DNA of 64,000 nucleotides from JBKQVT01 sp963727245 (GCA_963727245.1 CAVSFO010000014.1:1-64000); one strand, 5' to 3'. Positions 34,646 to 42,278 are shown, counted from the first letter of the stretch. Numbers and translations are program-made. The notes: generated by a model not told the origin, from the sequence alone.

Positions 34646-34857
34646 AGCCTGATCCAAGCACGTCGAAACGCTCATTCGTCAAGGCCCTGTCCTGGGAAAC
34701 CTTCTCGAATCTCGTGTGCTTCGGACTGGCCTACGCCATGTTCGGCAACCTCGGTGGCTGTGCCCTGTTCACGGCCATCTGCTTCATCGTGAAGCTGATT
34801 CTTTTCTACTACCACGAGCGCGTCTGGCACCAAATCCATTGGGGCAAGTGTGTGTAA
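34642..34857 (+). CDS. DUF2061-type membrane protein
   Basis: 71 residues. The pattern KALSWETFSNLVCFGLAYAM followed by a second hydrophobic helix (ALFTAICFIVKLILFYYHER) and VWHQIHWG is the DUF2061 signature. It has two membrane helices. Its ATG overlaps the previous stop. The function of the family is unknown. Confidence 0.75.
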   Translation: MKPDPSTSKRSFVKALSWETFSNLVCFGLAYAMFGNLGGCALFTAICFIVKLILFYYHERVWHQIHWGKCV

Positions 34858-35002
34858 ACAGCCGGTGAGGGTGGCTGCCCGCGTTTCGGTGACGGGCGGC
34901 CCTGGGTGGGAACCATTATCAAGGGCGTGTGGAGTAGCGGAGATTGAACCGACGCCAGCGAAACACGCAGTAACCGGCTTCACCTTTTCTCGGAGAACCC
35001 TG
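34858..35002 (+). other. Short non-coding gap
   Basis: 145 bases with no gene-like frame, ending in a ribosome-site-like TCGGAGAACCC. I see no clear hairpin or promoter match. Confidence 0.3.
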
Positions 35003-35188
35003 ATGCAGCCCATCCGCCGTGCGAACACGCCACGCCGCAACGCAAAGTGCCCCTGTGGCAGCGGCAAGAAGGCGAAACGCTGTTGCCTGCCGAACATCCA
35101 TCGGCTGGCGGCCCTGCCGCCGGTCGTCCGCACCCAGGCCATCGTCGCGCAGATTCTCGGCCATCCGATCTTTCCACAACCCCGATAG
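35003..35188 (+). CDS. SEC-C motif zinc-binding mini-protein
   Basis: 61 residues. NAKCPCGSGKKAKRCC (about residues 12-27) is the SEC-C zinc motif found at the C-terminus of SecA and in many small proteins. The rest is a short helix. It probably binds zinc and a protein or nucleic-acid partner. Confidence 0.7.
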   Translation: MQPIRRANTPRRNAKCPCGSGKKAKRCCLPNIHRLAALPPVVRTQAIVAQILGHPIFPQPR

Positions 35189-35200
35189 GACTGCCTAACC

Positions 35201-35512
35201 ATGCGATACATCGCCCTGTTGCTGCTCCTGGTGCTGGCCGGCTGCCAGCCGGAGCCGCCGCCATACCCCCGGCCGATCGTCGTGCCCATACCGGTGCCAT
35301 GTCCCCGGCCGATCATTGTGCCCGTGCCGGAGCCGATCATCGTGCCGGTGATTCCTGATCGCCGGCCGCATCCGATCCCCGATCACCCGCGTCCGCCCCG
35401 GCCGGAGCCACCGCGACCGGTTTCGCCGCACCCCGGCCCGAGGCCCGAGCCACCACGACCAGCGCCGCCGCGGCCGGCACCGCCGGCACCAAAACCCTCT
35501 CCTCACAAGTAG
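35201..35512 (+). CDS. Proline-rich lipoprotein
   Basis: 103 residues. The signal peptide ends in a lipobox, LLVLAGC (cleavage before Cys 15). The mature protein is almost entirely Pro, Arg, Val and Ile in VVPIPVP and PRPEPPRP repeats. Proline-rich lipoproteins with this look include phage outer-membrane spanins (Rz1), but no inner-membrane spanin is recognised beside it, so that role is a guess. Confidence 0.65.
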   Translation: MRYIALLLLLVLAGCQPEPPPYPRPIVVPIPVPCPRPIIVPVPEPIIVPVIPDRRPHPIPDHPRPPRPEPPRPVSPHPGPRPEPPRPAPPRPAPPAPKPSPHK

Positions 35513-35518
35513 ATTGCC

Positions 35519-36517
35519 ATGAAGACACCCCGTTCCCTCAGCTATTCATCCGTGACTCTCTGGGAAAAGAACCCTGAAGAGTTTTACCTGCGCTACCTTG
35601 CCGAGCACTCGGCCCCACGGCTGCCCCAAGAGCCACCGATGGCCGTGGGCGCCGCCTTCGATGCCGTCGTCAAGGCCGCCTTGAACGAGGCCCTGTTCGG
35701 CCAGGGCACCAACCCGCAATTCGCCTTCGAGGCCATCTTCGAGAGCCAGGTCGAACCGCAGTGCCGGGACTTCGCCCTGCCGGCCGGGCAGCACGTCTTT
35801 GCCGCCTACAAGACTACGGGTGCCTACGGCGAACTGCTCAAGCTGCTGGGGCAATCCGTCGAGACGCCGCGATTCGAGTTCAAGGTCGATGGCGTCATTG
35901 CCGGCGCTCCATTCACCGGCAAGCCGGACTGCCGCTTCGTGCTCGACTTCGGCTTGGGCTGCATCCACTGCATCCTGGATTGGAAGGTCCGGGGCTACCG
36001 CTCGAAGTATGCCGCCAGTCCGTCGAAGGGCTACATGCTTTGCCGGGACGGCTACCAGAGCGAGAAGCCGAGCAAGAGCCACGGCACCCAACACACCAAC
36101 TTCCTGGAATACAACCATCGTGGCCTGACGGTCAACGCCGGCTACATGGAGTATTGCAACGACGAGTACGCCGACCAGCTTTGCCTCTACGGCTGGCTGC
36201 TGGGTGAAAAGCCGGGCGACGAGAACGTCGTCGGCATGATCGAAGAGATCGTCAGCAAGCCGGCCGACCCCGCTCCCTTGCTGCGGGTGGCCAACCACCG
36301 CGCCCGCGTGAAGGCCGACTACCAGCAGAAGCTCTTGGATCGGGTCGGCCGCTGCTGGCAGGCCGTCACCTCCGGCAACATCTTCACCGATCTGACTCCC
36401 GAGGAAAACGCCGGCCGCCGCGAAGTGCTGGAAGACATGGCGCTGAGTCTGGGCAAGACCGCCGGGGCCTACGACGACTGGTTCAACGAAGTAACGCGGC
36501 CCCAGTTCAAGAGGTAG
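35519..36517 (+). CDS. RecB/Cas4-family PD-(D/E)XK exonuclease
   Basis: 332 residues. It starts SLSYSSVTLWEKNPEEFYLRY, the S-x-S helix typical of the family. The active site is GAPFTGKPDCRF followed by ILDWKVRG (D...D-x-K) near 138-160, and the Q-x-x-x-Y helix is YADQLCLYGWLL near 220. These enzymes degrade DNA ends and often pair with a recombinase or helicase in phages. It lacks the four-cysteine Fe-S cluster arrangement of Cas4. It may work with the SNF2 helicase, which is inference. Confidence 0.85.
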   Translation: MKTPRSLSYSSVTLWEKNPEEFYLRYLAEHSAPRLPQEPPMAVGAAFDAVVKAALNEALFGQGTNPQFAFEAIFESQVEPQCRDFALPAGQHVFAAYKTTGAYGELLKLLGQSVETPRFEFKVDGVIAGAPFTGKPDCRFVLDFGLGCIHCILDWKVRGYRSKYAASPSKGYMLCRDGYQSEKPSKSHGTQHTNFLEYNHRGLTVNAGYMEYCNDEYADQLCLYGWLLGEKPGDENVVGMIEEIVSKPADPAPLLRVANHRARVKADYQQKLLDRVGRCWQAVTSGNIFTDLTPEENAGRREVLEDMALSLGKTAGAYDDWFNEVTRPQFKR

Positions 36518-36519
36518 CC

Positions 36520-36738
36520 ATGTTCACAATCAATCCTGCAACCCTCCAGCGCGTGCAACTGGCCCGGCTCACGCCGGCACGCATGACCGAAATCCTCCGG
36601 GCTTTGGAAGCGGCCATCAACAAGCACGGCACGGAAGACGCCTCAGTCACCTTGGAATACACGTTGCCCGGCGAGGTATTCAGCGAGACTGATCTGGTCC
36701 CCGTTCTCATCGTCGGGCTGCGAAAGGCGGCCCCGTGA
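36520..36738 (+). CDS. Small unknown protein
   Basis: 72 residues, MFTINPATLQRVQLARLTPA at the start, an N-terminal helical pair and a C-terminal beta hairpin. It overlaps the next GTG start by four bases. Confidence 0.5.
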   Translation: MFTINPATLQRVQLARLTPARMTEILRALEAAINKHGTEDASVTLEYTLPGEVFSETDLVPVLIVGLRKAAP

Positions 36739-36998
36739 AGTTTGAGTCCATGTCGCAACTGGCGGTCTTCATCGTGGCGTTTCTTGCCGGTGCCGCGCTC
36801 GACTTCGTGTGGACCATGTGCGTCGAGTCCGTGCAGAGGCGACACGCCCTGCTCGCCGCCAACCTGGCCGTCGTGCTCTACGTCTGCACGTTTTTCTCCA
36901 CGGTCCTGATCGTGGAGAAATGCGTGCCGGCCGTGATCGCCTATGGCCTGGGCAACTGGGTGGGAACCTTCTGGGCCGTGAAACGGAGCCGCAGATGA
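36735..36998 (+). CDS. Small membrane protein
   Basis: 87 residues from a GTG at 36735. Hydrophobic helices lie near 9-28 (LAVFIVAFLAGAALDFVW) and 40-62, with a third near 65-80. It is coupled to the DNA methylase downstream. The function is unknown. Confidence 0.6.
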   Translation: MKFESMSQLAVFIVAFLAGAALDFVWTMCVESVQRRHALLAANLAVVLYVCTFFSTVLIVEKCVPAVIAYGLGNWVGTFWAVKRSRR

Positions 36999-37750
36999 AG
37001 TATCACCTCTACAACGGCGATTGTCTGGACGTGCTCGAATCCCTGGAGCCCGTGGACACCTTGTTCGCGGACCCGCCCGACAACATTGGCCTGGGCTACG
37101 ACACCTACCGGGACAAGCTGAACGAGGGCGATTACGTCACGCTGTTGCGGCGCTGGCTCCACGCCTTCGTGCTCAAGGCCCGCACGGTCTGGTTCAGCTA
37201 CAACTCAAAGTGGACCTTCGAGGTGGGCAGGATCGTCACCGAGATCGTCGGGCTGCGGGCCGGCGACGTGGAGGCCAAGCCGTGCGTCCAGACGTTTACG
37301 TTTGGTCAGCACAACCACCACGACTTGGGGAACAACCACCGGCCGCTCTTGCGCCTTCGCTGGCACAACGCCCCGCTCTACCCCGACGCCATCCGCGTGC
37401 CGAGTTGGCGGCAAGAGAACGGCGACAAGCGGGCCGATCCCCGCGGGCGAGTCCCCGGCGACGTATTCGATTTCACCAGGGTCACCGGCAACAGTAAGCA
37501 GCGACGCACCTGGCACCCCACGCAACTCAACGAGGGCCTGGTCGAGCGATGCGTCAAGCTGACCACGCCCACCGGCGGCAAGGTCTTGGACCCTTTCGGC
37601 GGCACGGGCACCACGTTGCGTGTCTGCAAACGCCTGGAACTGCCTTGCACGCTGATCGAACTGGACCGGGAGTATTGCAAGCGGATCGCCGCAGAAAACG
37701 GCCTCTCGCCGGCCAACTACCCACATCGCGCAATATGGCAAGGAGTCTGA
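36995..37750 (+). CDS. N6/N4 DNA methylase with an atypical DPPD catalytic motif
   Basis: 251 residues. Motif IV reads ADPPDNIGLGYDTY near residue 29 instead of the usual DPPY/DPPW/SPPY. The AdoMet-binding motif KVLDPFGGTGTTLRVCKRL near 200 is intact. The order IV then I is the beta class. The fourth residue of the DPPx motif stacks on the flipped base, so Asp there may alter activity or specificity. It should methylate adenine or cytosine in the element's DNA. Confidence 0.75.
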   Translation: MKYHLYNGDCLDVLESLEPVDTLFADPPDNIGLGYDTYRDKLNEGDYVTLLRRWLHAFVLKARTVWFSYNSKWTFEVGRIVTEIVGLRAGDVEAKPCVQTFTFGQHNHHDLGNNHRPLLRLRWHNAPLYPDAIRVPSWRQENGDKRADPRGRVPGDVFDFTRVTGNSKQRRTWHPTQLNEGLVERCVKLTTPTGGKVLDPFGGTGTTLRVCKRLELPCTLIELDREYCKRIAAENGLSPANYPHRAIWQGV

Positions 37751-37752
37751 CG

Positions 37753-38001
37753 GTGGACGAGATGAATGATTCCCTCCGCTGGCGTGGCCGTGCTTATCTG
37801 CCGCCGCCTGAACTGGATGAACCGCTGGAACCCTGGCCGCTTCCACCTTTGACCCCGGACGAGCTACAAGCGCACCGCGCCCTAGAGGAAAGCACCGAGG
37901 CCGAGCGGCTGGCCACCTTGGAGGCGGCAGACCCGTCGCAGAAGCGTCCGACACGTAAGCCGTCATGGCTGGACCACGTTGACTTCATTGACACGGAGTA
38001 G
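37753..38001 (+). CDS. Small proline-rich unknown protein
   Basis: 82 residues from a GTG at 37753, chosen because AAGGAG lies eight bases upstream (37739-37744); an ATG at 37735 is the alternative. It has PPPELDEPLEPWPLPPLTP in the middle and a conserved-looking SWLDHVDFIDTE end. Confidence 0.45.
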   Translation: MDEMNDSLRWRGRAYLPPPELDEPLEPWPLPPLTPDELQAHRALEESTEAERLATLEAADPSQKRPTRKPSWLDHVDFIDTE

Positions 38002-38005
38002 GCGT

Positions 38006-38257
38006 ATGCTGGTCGTGCGGATTGAACTATGGCCCGGCGGCTGCGAAGCCCGGAAACGGACCCTGGCAACCGGCACCATCACGAATCTCGGCACGGGCAG
38101 CAAGACCCACGGCAACTACTTCGCCGATTTGCGAGACGCCGCCGGCCGCCTTTGGCGGCACGGCTCGGTAACGAATTTTCCGCGAAAGCGGCTTCTCGCA
38201 TGGGACTTGCTCTTCCGCGTGCTGACAAATCTGCTCGCCGACCGGAATTCACTCTAA
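38006..38257 (+). CDS. Unknown protein, beta-rich
   Basis: 83 residues from the ATG at 38006: MLVVRIELWPGGCEARKRTL at the start, then THGNYFADLRDAAGRLWRHG. It resembles a small family that recurs in phage-like elements, remembered without a name. Its last codons and stop are part of promoter-like repeat copy 3. Confidence 0.5.
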   Translation: MLVVRIELWPGGCEARKRTLATGTITNLGTGSKTHGNYFADLRDAAGRLWRHGSVTNFPRKRLLAWDLLFRVLTNLLADRNSL

Positions 38258-38289
38258 CTTCGCGCCGCGTTGCTGATGTAGGGGTGTCA
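38247..38289 (+). promoter_or_regulatory. 43-bp promoter-like repeat, copy 3
   Basis: ATTCACTCTAACTT, a 9-base spacer, then TTGCTGATGTAGGGGTGTCA. As in copy 1 the first half encodes the last residues and stop codon of the preceding gene. The next gene starts at 38324, so transcription would begin just ahead of a long run of small genes up to the integration module. Confidence 0.65.
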
Positions 38290-38323
38290 GCCGAGAACAT
38301 CATCCTGCATAAGGGGACGTGAC

Positions 38324-38566
38324 ATGACAAGTGAGAAACTGGAACTGATCCTGGAACAGCACGACATTCATCCGGCCTTCTGGCCCGAGATGAAGACCCT
38401 GGTCTTCGACGGTACGCGGCCCAGCAAGGAACTGCTCACCCGGCTGCGCTGCGTCGCCAACTACAAGGCCGCTCTCGACACCATCCTGGCGGAACTGTCG
38501 AAGCAGGTGAAGTTCAAGTTTCCGCCGAAGGTCCGCCATTATCAGTCTTTGGAGGTTCCTGCATGA
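38324..38566 (+). CDS. Small helical unknown protein
   Basis: 80 residues, MTSEKLELILEQHDIHPAFW at the start, predicted all-alpha. It is the first gene after promoter-like copy 3 and overlaps the next start by four bases. Confidence 0.5.
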   Translation: MTSEKLELILEQHDIHPAFWPEMKTLVFDGTRPSKELLTRLRCVANYKAALDTILAELSKQVKFKFPPKVRHYQSLEVPA

Positions 38567-38787
38567 CGCCCGCCGTCGATTTCATGGGTCGGGCCATCGA
38601 GGCCGGTCACGTCGTTGTGTATCCCGTGCGCCGTGGGAGCGACATGTGGCTCAACAAACTGAGCGTCACCGAGGTCACTGACGACCGCATCACGGGGTAC
38701 AGCCCCACGGGCAAGCTGCTGGGCATCAAGAACTTGCAGAACGTCGTGATCGTCGGCGGTCAGCCCACGGGACAGCCCATCGCATGA
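38563..38787 (+). CDS. Small unknown protein
   Basis: 74 residues. FMGRAIEAGHVVVYPVRRGS-DMWLNKLSVTEV suggests a small beta-barrel (SH3-like) fold. A recognisable function is lacking. Confidence 0.5.
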   Translation: MTPAVDFMGRAIEAGHVVVYPVRRGSDMWLNKLSVTEVTDDRITGYSPTGKLLGIKNLQNVVIVGGQPTGQPIA

Positions 38788-38794
38788 GGTGAGC

Positions 38795-39001
38795 ATGACC
38801 CTGTACGACCTACACTGCAACGCCTGCAACGCCATTTTCGAGGTGTGGCAGGACCGCAGCGCGAAAGGCCCCTTCCGGTGCCAGAAGTGCGGAAAGAGAA
38901 GAGCCTACCGCACGATCCTTGCGCCGCCGGCCTACCACGACCGTTACAGCCCGCTCCACCCGCGTGCAGGCCGTGGGAAGGGCATCGGGAGGAAGACATG
39001 A
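38795..39001 (+). CDS. FmdB-like zinc ribbon protein
   Basis: 68 residues from the ATG at 38795. YDLHCNACNAIFEVWQDRSA-KGPFRCQKCGKRR gives two CxxC knuckles spaced as in FmdB/regulatory zinc ribbons. A basic C-terminal tail follows. It probably binds nucleic acid or protein through zinc. Confidence 0.65.
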   Translation: MTLYDLHCNACNAIFEVWQDRSAKGPFRCQKCGKRRAYRTILAPPAYHDRYSPLHPRAGRGKGIGRKT

Positions 39002-39066
39002 ACCCGGCCGACGCTGAAAACGCCGTGGCCGCTTGGAAGAGATCGTCAGCCGTCTGCCGTGAGTGA
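38998..39066 (+). CDS. Doubtful 22-residue peptide
   Basis: ATG 38998 overlaps the previous stop and reads MNPADAENAVAAWKRSSAVC plus two residues. The coupling is suggestive, but nothing else supports it. Confidence 0.2.
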   Translation: MNPADAENAVAAWKRSSAVCRE

Positions 39067-39069
39067 GCC

Positions 39070-39471
39070 ATGCACTTCGTCCGCAAGAAGAAACGCGGCC
39101 AGAGCCAAAAGGTCCGCCGAAGCTGGTTCACCCAGGATGGCTACCGCATCCTCTGGCGCAAGGAGGTCTGGGGCGTGCGTGTGCCGGCCCGCTTCCAAGC
39201 CTGCGTGCGGATCGAGATGCCGCACTATGGCAATGGCGACGAGACTTTCGTGATGTGGGACTTCGTGAACGATAAGCGCCGCCTCTACAAAACCTTGAAG
39301 GCGGCCCAAGAGGATTGCGAGAAACACCAGCGACTCTGGATGAAGGCATGTGAAGCCACGGGCGTTCGCGCTCTGCATGACATCTTCGGCAAGCTGCCCC
39401 TGGGGATGCCCCTGTGGGTGAAGAAGAAAATCAACCGCAAAGCCTACGCCCTATTGATGGAGGAAGCATGA
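39070..39471 (+). CDS. Unknown basic protein
   Basis: 133 residues. A KKKRGQSQKVRRSWF start is followed by a beta-rich middle and a C-terminal helix with WVKKKINRKAYALLM. Possibly nucleic-acid binding from its charge. No family is recognised. Confidence 0.55.
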   Translation: MHFVRKKKRGQSQKVRRSWFTQDGYRILWRKEVWGVRVPARFQACVRIEMPHYGNGDETFVMWDFVNDKRRLYKTLKAAQEDCEKHQRLWMKACEATGVRALHDIFGKLPLGMPLWVKKKINRKAYALLMEEA

Positions 39472-39472
39472 C

Positions 39473-39781
39473 ATGGCCAGAGCACGCGCCAAACAGACTG
39501 ACAACCGTGTGAGCATGGAGGCCGCCACCAGCCTGGGAGGCCGCCGCAAGGCCCTGGCCGCCCAACGCAGCAAGACGGAACTGGCCGCGCTGCGGGAGAC
39601 GCTTCGCGCCGCAGCCGAGGCCAAAGGCCCGCGGACCAAGGCCAAGATCGCGGCCACCTTGAAAGAGATCGCCGATAAGCACGGCCACGCGGAATTCGAC
39701 CGTGCCCTGCGGCTAATCAACCCGACCTACAAGGGGATGGACGTGATCCCCGAGAAAATCGCCAACGGCCCTCGGAGGTAA
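39473..39781 (+). CDS. Small basic helical protein, tandem paralogue 1
   Basis: 102 residues: MARARAKQTDNRVSMEAATS, then KTELAALRETLRAAAEA, then a C-terminal ALRLINPTYKGMDVIPE. The next gene (39784..40083) shows the same skeleton, MARARAKQ...KTELAALRESLKAQA...AIREFNITFKGI, so this is a tandem duplication. Confidence 0.6.
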   Translation: MARARAKQTDNRVSMEAATSLGGRRKALAAQRSKTELAALRETLRAAAEAKGPRTKAKIAATLKEIADKHGHAEFDRALRLINPTYKGMDVIPEKIANGPRR

Positions 39782-39783
39782 AC

Positions 39784-40083
39784 ATGGCACGCGCACGAGC
39801 GAAACAACTGCCGCTCACCAAAGCGGTGGACGCCGAGGCCCGCAAGCAGAACATGCTGGTGGGCAACCAGAAGGACCGTGGCAAGACGGAACTGGCCGCC
39901 CTGCGAGAAAGCCTCAAGGCCCAGGCCCGCGGCATCAGCGGGAAGAGAACCCAAGCTGTCTTGAGGCAAATCCAGAAGCGCTACGGCGATGCCGAGCTTC
40001 AGCGGGCCATCCGCGAATTCAACATCACCTTCAAGGGCATCCAGCGCGATCCCGAGGAAGGAAAGAACCCCGCACATGGCTGA
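39784..40083 (+). CDS. Small basic helical protein, tandem paralogue 2
   Basis: 99 residues, paralogous to the gene just upstream over its full length. Conserved points are the MARARAKQ start, KTELAALRE and the FKG near the C-terminus. Two basic helices suggest DNA binding. The stop overlaps the following start. Confidence 0.6.
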   Translation: MARARAKQLPLTKAVDAEARKQNMLVGNQKDRGKTELAALRESLKAQARGISGKRTQAVLRQIQKRYGDAELQRAIREFNITFKGIQRDPEEGKNPAHG

Positions 40084-40429
40084 TCCTCTGCACAGTGAAT
40101 TCTGCCCGCGTTGCGGAACTCCCGTCGATACCAGCGGCGATGAAACGCGACTCTGCGATGCCTGCGGCTGGTTCGGCGACAACACGGAGACGGCCCAAGA
40201 GCCGCCCGATACGGGTGACTTCAACCCCGTGCTGGCCGCCGTCCAGGGACTTATGCTCTTCCGCGACGTGTGCCGTCAGGAACTTGTCGCCGAGCAGGTT
40301 TACGACGCCGGCAACGCCACGGAGCCAGACCTGCGCAAGGTTAGAACCGAGGCCCGCAACGCCCTGCACTCGCTGGTGGAGTTGTTCACGGCCCTGCGCC
40401 GGTCGCACACCCCACCGCCAGGCGACTGA
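40076..40429 (+). CDS. Zinc ribbon protein with helical C-terminal domain
   Basis: 117 residues from the ATG at 40076. FCPRCGTPVDTSGDETRLCD-ACGWFGD is a CxxC...CxxC ribbon at residues 8-35. The rest is a helical bundle (RQELVAEQVYDAG and later). It may be a transcription or DNA-binding accessory factor. Confidence 0.6.
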   Translation: MADPLHSEFCPRCGTPVDTSGDETRLCDACGWFGDNTETAQEPPDTGDFNPVLAAVQGLMLFRDVCRQELVAEQVYDAGNATEPDLRKVRTEARNALHSLVELFTALRRSHTPPPGD

Positions 40430-40466
40430 GGCCATATTGAACCCCTTAACCTTTGGAGATCGACCC

Positions 40467-40814
40467 GTGACCATGACCAAAGCTGTTGATCGCATTGTTG
40501 CCGACTTGGAGCAGAACCCGCCCGCCACCCTCACCGAGGCCCGCGCCAAGTTGCAAGACCTGTTGGTCGCCCTGCGTGGCTCCATTGAAGAGAAATTCGG
40601 CGGCATCAAGGCCGAATCGCCCGACTACCAGGCCGTCTTGTCGGAAATGTCCGTCCGCGTGGAGGCCGTGGAAGCTGTCACCACGGCCATCGCCGACCTT
40701 GAAAAGGCTGAAGCCACGGCGGCTGCCGCCTTGGAGCGGACCTGGAAGAAACTCCACGCCGCCCGCACGGAACAGCGCGTGTGGCGGAAGTTGAAAGCCC
40801 CGGCCGCCACCTGA
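40467..40814 (+). CDS. Coiled-coil protein
   Basis: 115 residues from a GTG at 40467, with GGAG eight bases upstream (an ATG at 40473 is possible). It is almost entirely helical with heptad-like hydrophobics (MSVRVEAVEAVTTAIADLEK). A scaffold-like or DNA-coating role is possible. No known family. Confidence 0.55.
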   Translation: MTMTKAVDRIVADLEQNPPATLTEARAKLQDLLVALRGSIEEKFGGIKAESPDYQAVLSEMSVRVEAVEAVTTAIADLEKAEATAAAALERTWKKLHAARTEQRVWRKLKAPAAT

Positions 40815-40841
40815 ACCCATCCCTTCCCGAGGCAGCATCCC

Positions 40842-41246
40842 GTGAGCAACAGCAGGCTGTACACCGACCGCCTTTTGTCCTACTGGGACCAGAACCTCTT
40901 TGGCTGGAAGCACTCGGGCTACACCCACGGGGCGTCCGAAGTCAGCCAGCCTTGCGGCGATGAAGTCGAGTTTCGGCTGATCGTTGGCGAAGCCGGCCTG
41001 GAAGTTGTGGACGTGTGGGCACGCGGCTGCTGCGTCTCGGAGTGCTGCGCCGCCATGCTTGCCGAACTGGCCCGCGGCAAGATGGTGGGCTGGGTAAATG
41101 CCTACACCGCTGAAGAATGGGAGCGATACGTCAACGTCCCGTTAGGCGAAAGCCGCAAACGGTCCTGCGTGATACTCGCTCTCGATTGCCTCAAGAAAGC
41201 CGTCAAAACACCTTTTGACCCAACCACGAGTGAATTATGGCAATAA
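40842..41246 (+). CDS. IscU/NifU-N-like iron-sulfur scaffold protein
   Basis: 134 residues from a GTG at 40842. SQPCGDEVEFRLIV (Cys 38 with the following G-D), WARGCCVSECCAAMLAELAR-GK (Cys 63) and SRKRSCVILALDCLKKAV (Cys 109) line up with the three conserved cysteines and the Asp of IscU/NifU-N. Extra cysteines at 64, 68 and 69 are unusual. IscU assembles 2Fe-2S clusters with a cysteine desulfurase; none is encoded here, so it would borrow the host's. It may supply the radical-SAM-like protein of the same element. Confidence 0.8.
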   Translation: MSNSRLYTDRLLSYWDQNLFGWKHSGYTHGASEVSQPCGDEVEFRLIVGEAGLEVVDVWARGCCVSECCAAMLAELARGKMVGWVNAYTAEEWERYVNVPLGESRKRSCVILALDCLKKAVKTPFDPTTSELWQ

Positions 41247-41647
41247 AGACCGCAAAGGCGACCGTCGAGTTGACAAAGAACGACGAGGGCACCTGGCTGA
41301 ACGTCGAGATCGGCGGCCGGAAGGCCACCCTCTCCCTGAACAACAGCAACCACGGCCCGATGGTCAAAGACATCCTGACCGAGTGGGGCGAGGCCCACTT
41401 CCGCCCCACCGGCAAGGCGAAGACGGCTCTGGTCGCCCTGGGCGAATGCCTGTTGGCCGGCGTCGTCACCCTGCTGCTCGTCGGCGTCCTGGTTGGCGCC
41501 CTCTATCTCTGCTACGCCCACGCCGGGTCGATGGCCGAGGGTTTTGGGCTGGCCATCGGCGCCGGGCTGCTGGGCGGTGTGGTTCGCTACTTCAAGACCA
41601 CTCGCCGCATGTTGAGCAAGCTGAGCGGAGGCAGGCTGTTCCAATGA
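41237..41647 (+). CDS. Membrane protein with soluble N-terminal domain
   Basis: 136 residues. Residues 1-55 form a beta-rich soluble domain. Two membrane helices follow at about 72-95 (LLAGVVTLLLVGVLVGALYL) and 101-118, then a basic tail. It overlaps the neighbours at both ends. The function is unknown. Confidence 0.6.
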   Translation: MAIKTAKATVELTKNDEGTWLNVEIGGRKATLSLNNSNHGPMVKDILTEWGEAHFRPTGKAKTALVALGECLLAGVVTLLLVGVLVGALYLCYAHAGSMAEGFGLAIGAGLLGGVVRYFKTTRRMLSKLSGGRLFQ

Positions 41648-41883
41648 CCCCGGAAAATGGCGGCCTGGACGACCGCCCCCGGCACGTCAAATGAAAGCTG
41701 CCGACGCGGAAGAGGAAATACGGGATCGAGCAATGGAACAGTTTTCACGGGAAGTGGATGTACCGCCACTGGTACGCTACGCAACGGGCCAGGGACCATG
41801 CGTTCGACAACCTGCGCAACAAGAGTACGATCCTCAAGCAGTACGGCTTCGACCCTCGAATCCGCAAGGTGAACCGCCAATGA
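41644..41883 (+). pseudogene. Small protein gene with an in-frame TGA at codon 17
   Basis: The frame opens at ATG 41644 (MTPENGGLDDRPRHVK), meets TGA at 41692-41694 and then continues open for about 62 codons: KLPTRKRKYGIEQWNSFHGK, later TILKQYGFDPRIRKVNRQ. The second part is clearly protein-like. Genes on both sides overlap this frame exactly as coupled genes would (start at 41644 and end at 41883). A TGG-to-TGA change (K-W-K to K-stop-K) is the simplest explanation. Readthrough is the alternative. Confidence 0.5.
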
Positions 41884-42278
41884 CCATCGCCCTGCTCTTG
41901 CACAAATTCATCACGGTTGCCTACCGTTTTGGGATGCTGCTCTACCTGATCGGCGTCGTACTCGCGTTGCTGCTTATGTTCGACCGCCTGCACGCCCCCG
42001 TCGCCCCTCGGCCCTTGCCGGCCGCACCCGCGGCCCTTCCTGCAAACCCGGAGCAGACCACGGTTCCCACCGTCGCCCCCGCCCCTGCGGTCCCGCCTCG
42101 TGCGACGGCCGTGGCCCAGCCGCCGGTTCTCCCCGTCTCGCCACCAGACGTGGTAGAGGTCCAGGCAGAGGGGGAGATCGCACCGCCGCCCGCCGCCAAG
42201 CCCGCCGAGCAACCCACTTGCCAGACGCAGTGCGGCTATCCATACGGCCGCCGGGGTCTGTTGGGGAGGCGACGATGA
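41880..42278 (+). CDS. Membrane-anchored proline/alanine-rich protein
   Basis: 132 residues from the ATG at 41880. One membrane helix lies near residues 15-38 (YRFGMLLYLIGVVLALLLMF). A long Pro/Ala/Val-rich segment and a short cysteine-containing end (TCQTQCGYPYGRRGLLGRRR) follow. It resembles periplasm-spanning tethers, but a specific role is unknown. Confidence 0.55.
   Translation: MTIALLLHKFITVAYRFGMLLYLIGVVLALLLMFDRLHAPVAPRPLPAAPAALPANPEQTTVPTVAPAPAVPPRATAVAQPPVLPVSPPDVVEVQAEGEIAPPPAAKPAEQPTCQTQCGYPYGRRGLLGRRR

Noticed and set aside
35201..35512. Calling the proline-rich lipoprotein an Rz1 spanin
   Set aside because: No inner-membrane spanin overlaps or precedes it, and proline-rich lipoproteins also occur outside lysis cassettes.
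35519..36517. Cas4 / CRISPR-associated interpretation of the RecB-like nuclease
   Set aside because: There are no cas genes or array, and the four cysteines of the Cas4 Fe-S cluster are not in place.
41644..41883. Selenocysteine at the in-frame TGA
   Set aside because: The context K-TGA-K in a basic protein does not resemble a redox selenoprotein, and I see no obvious selenocysteine hairpin after the codon.
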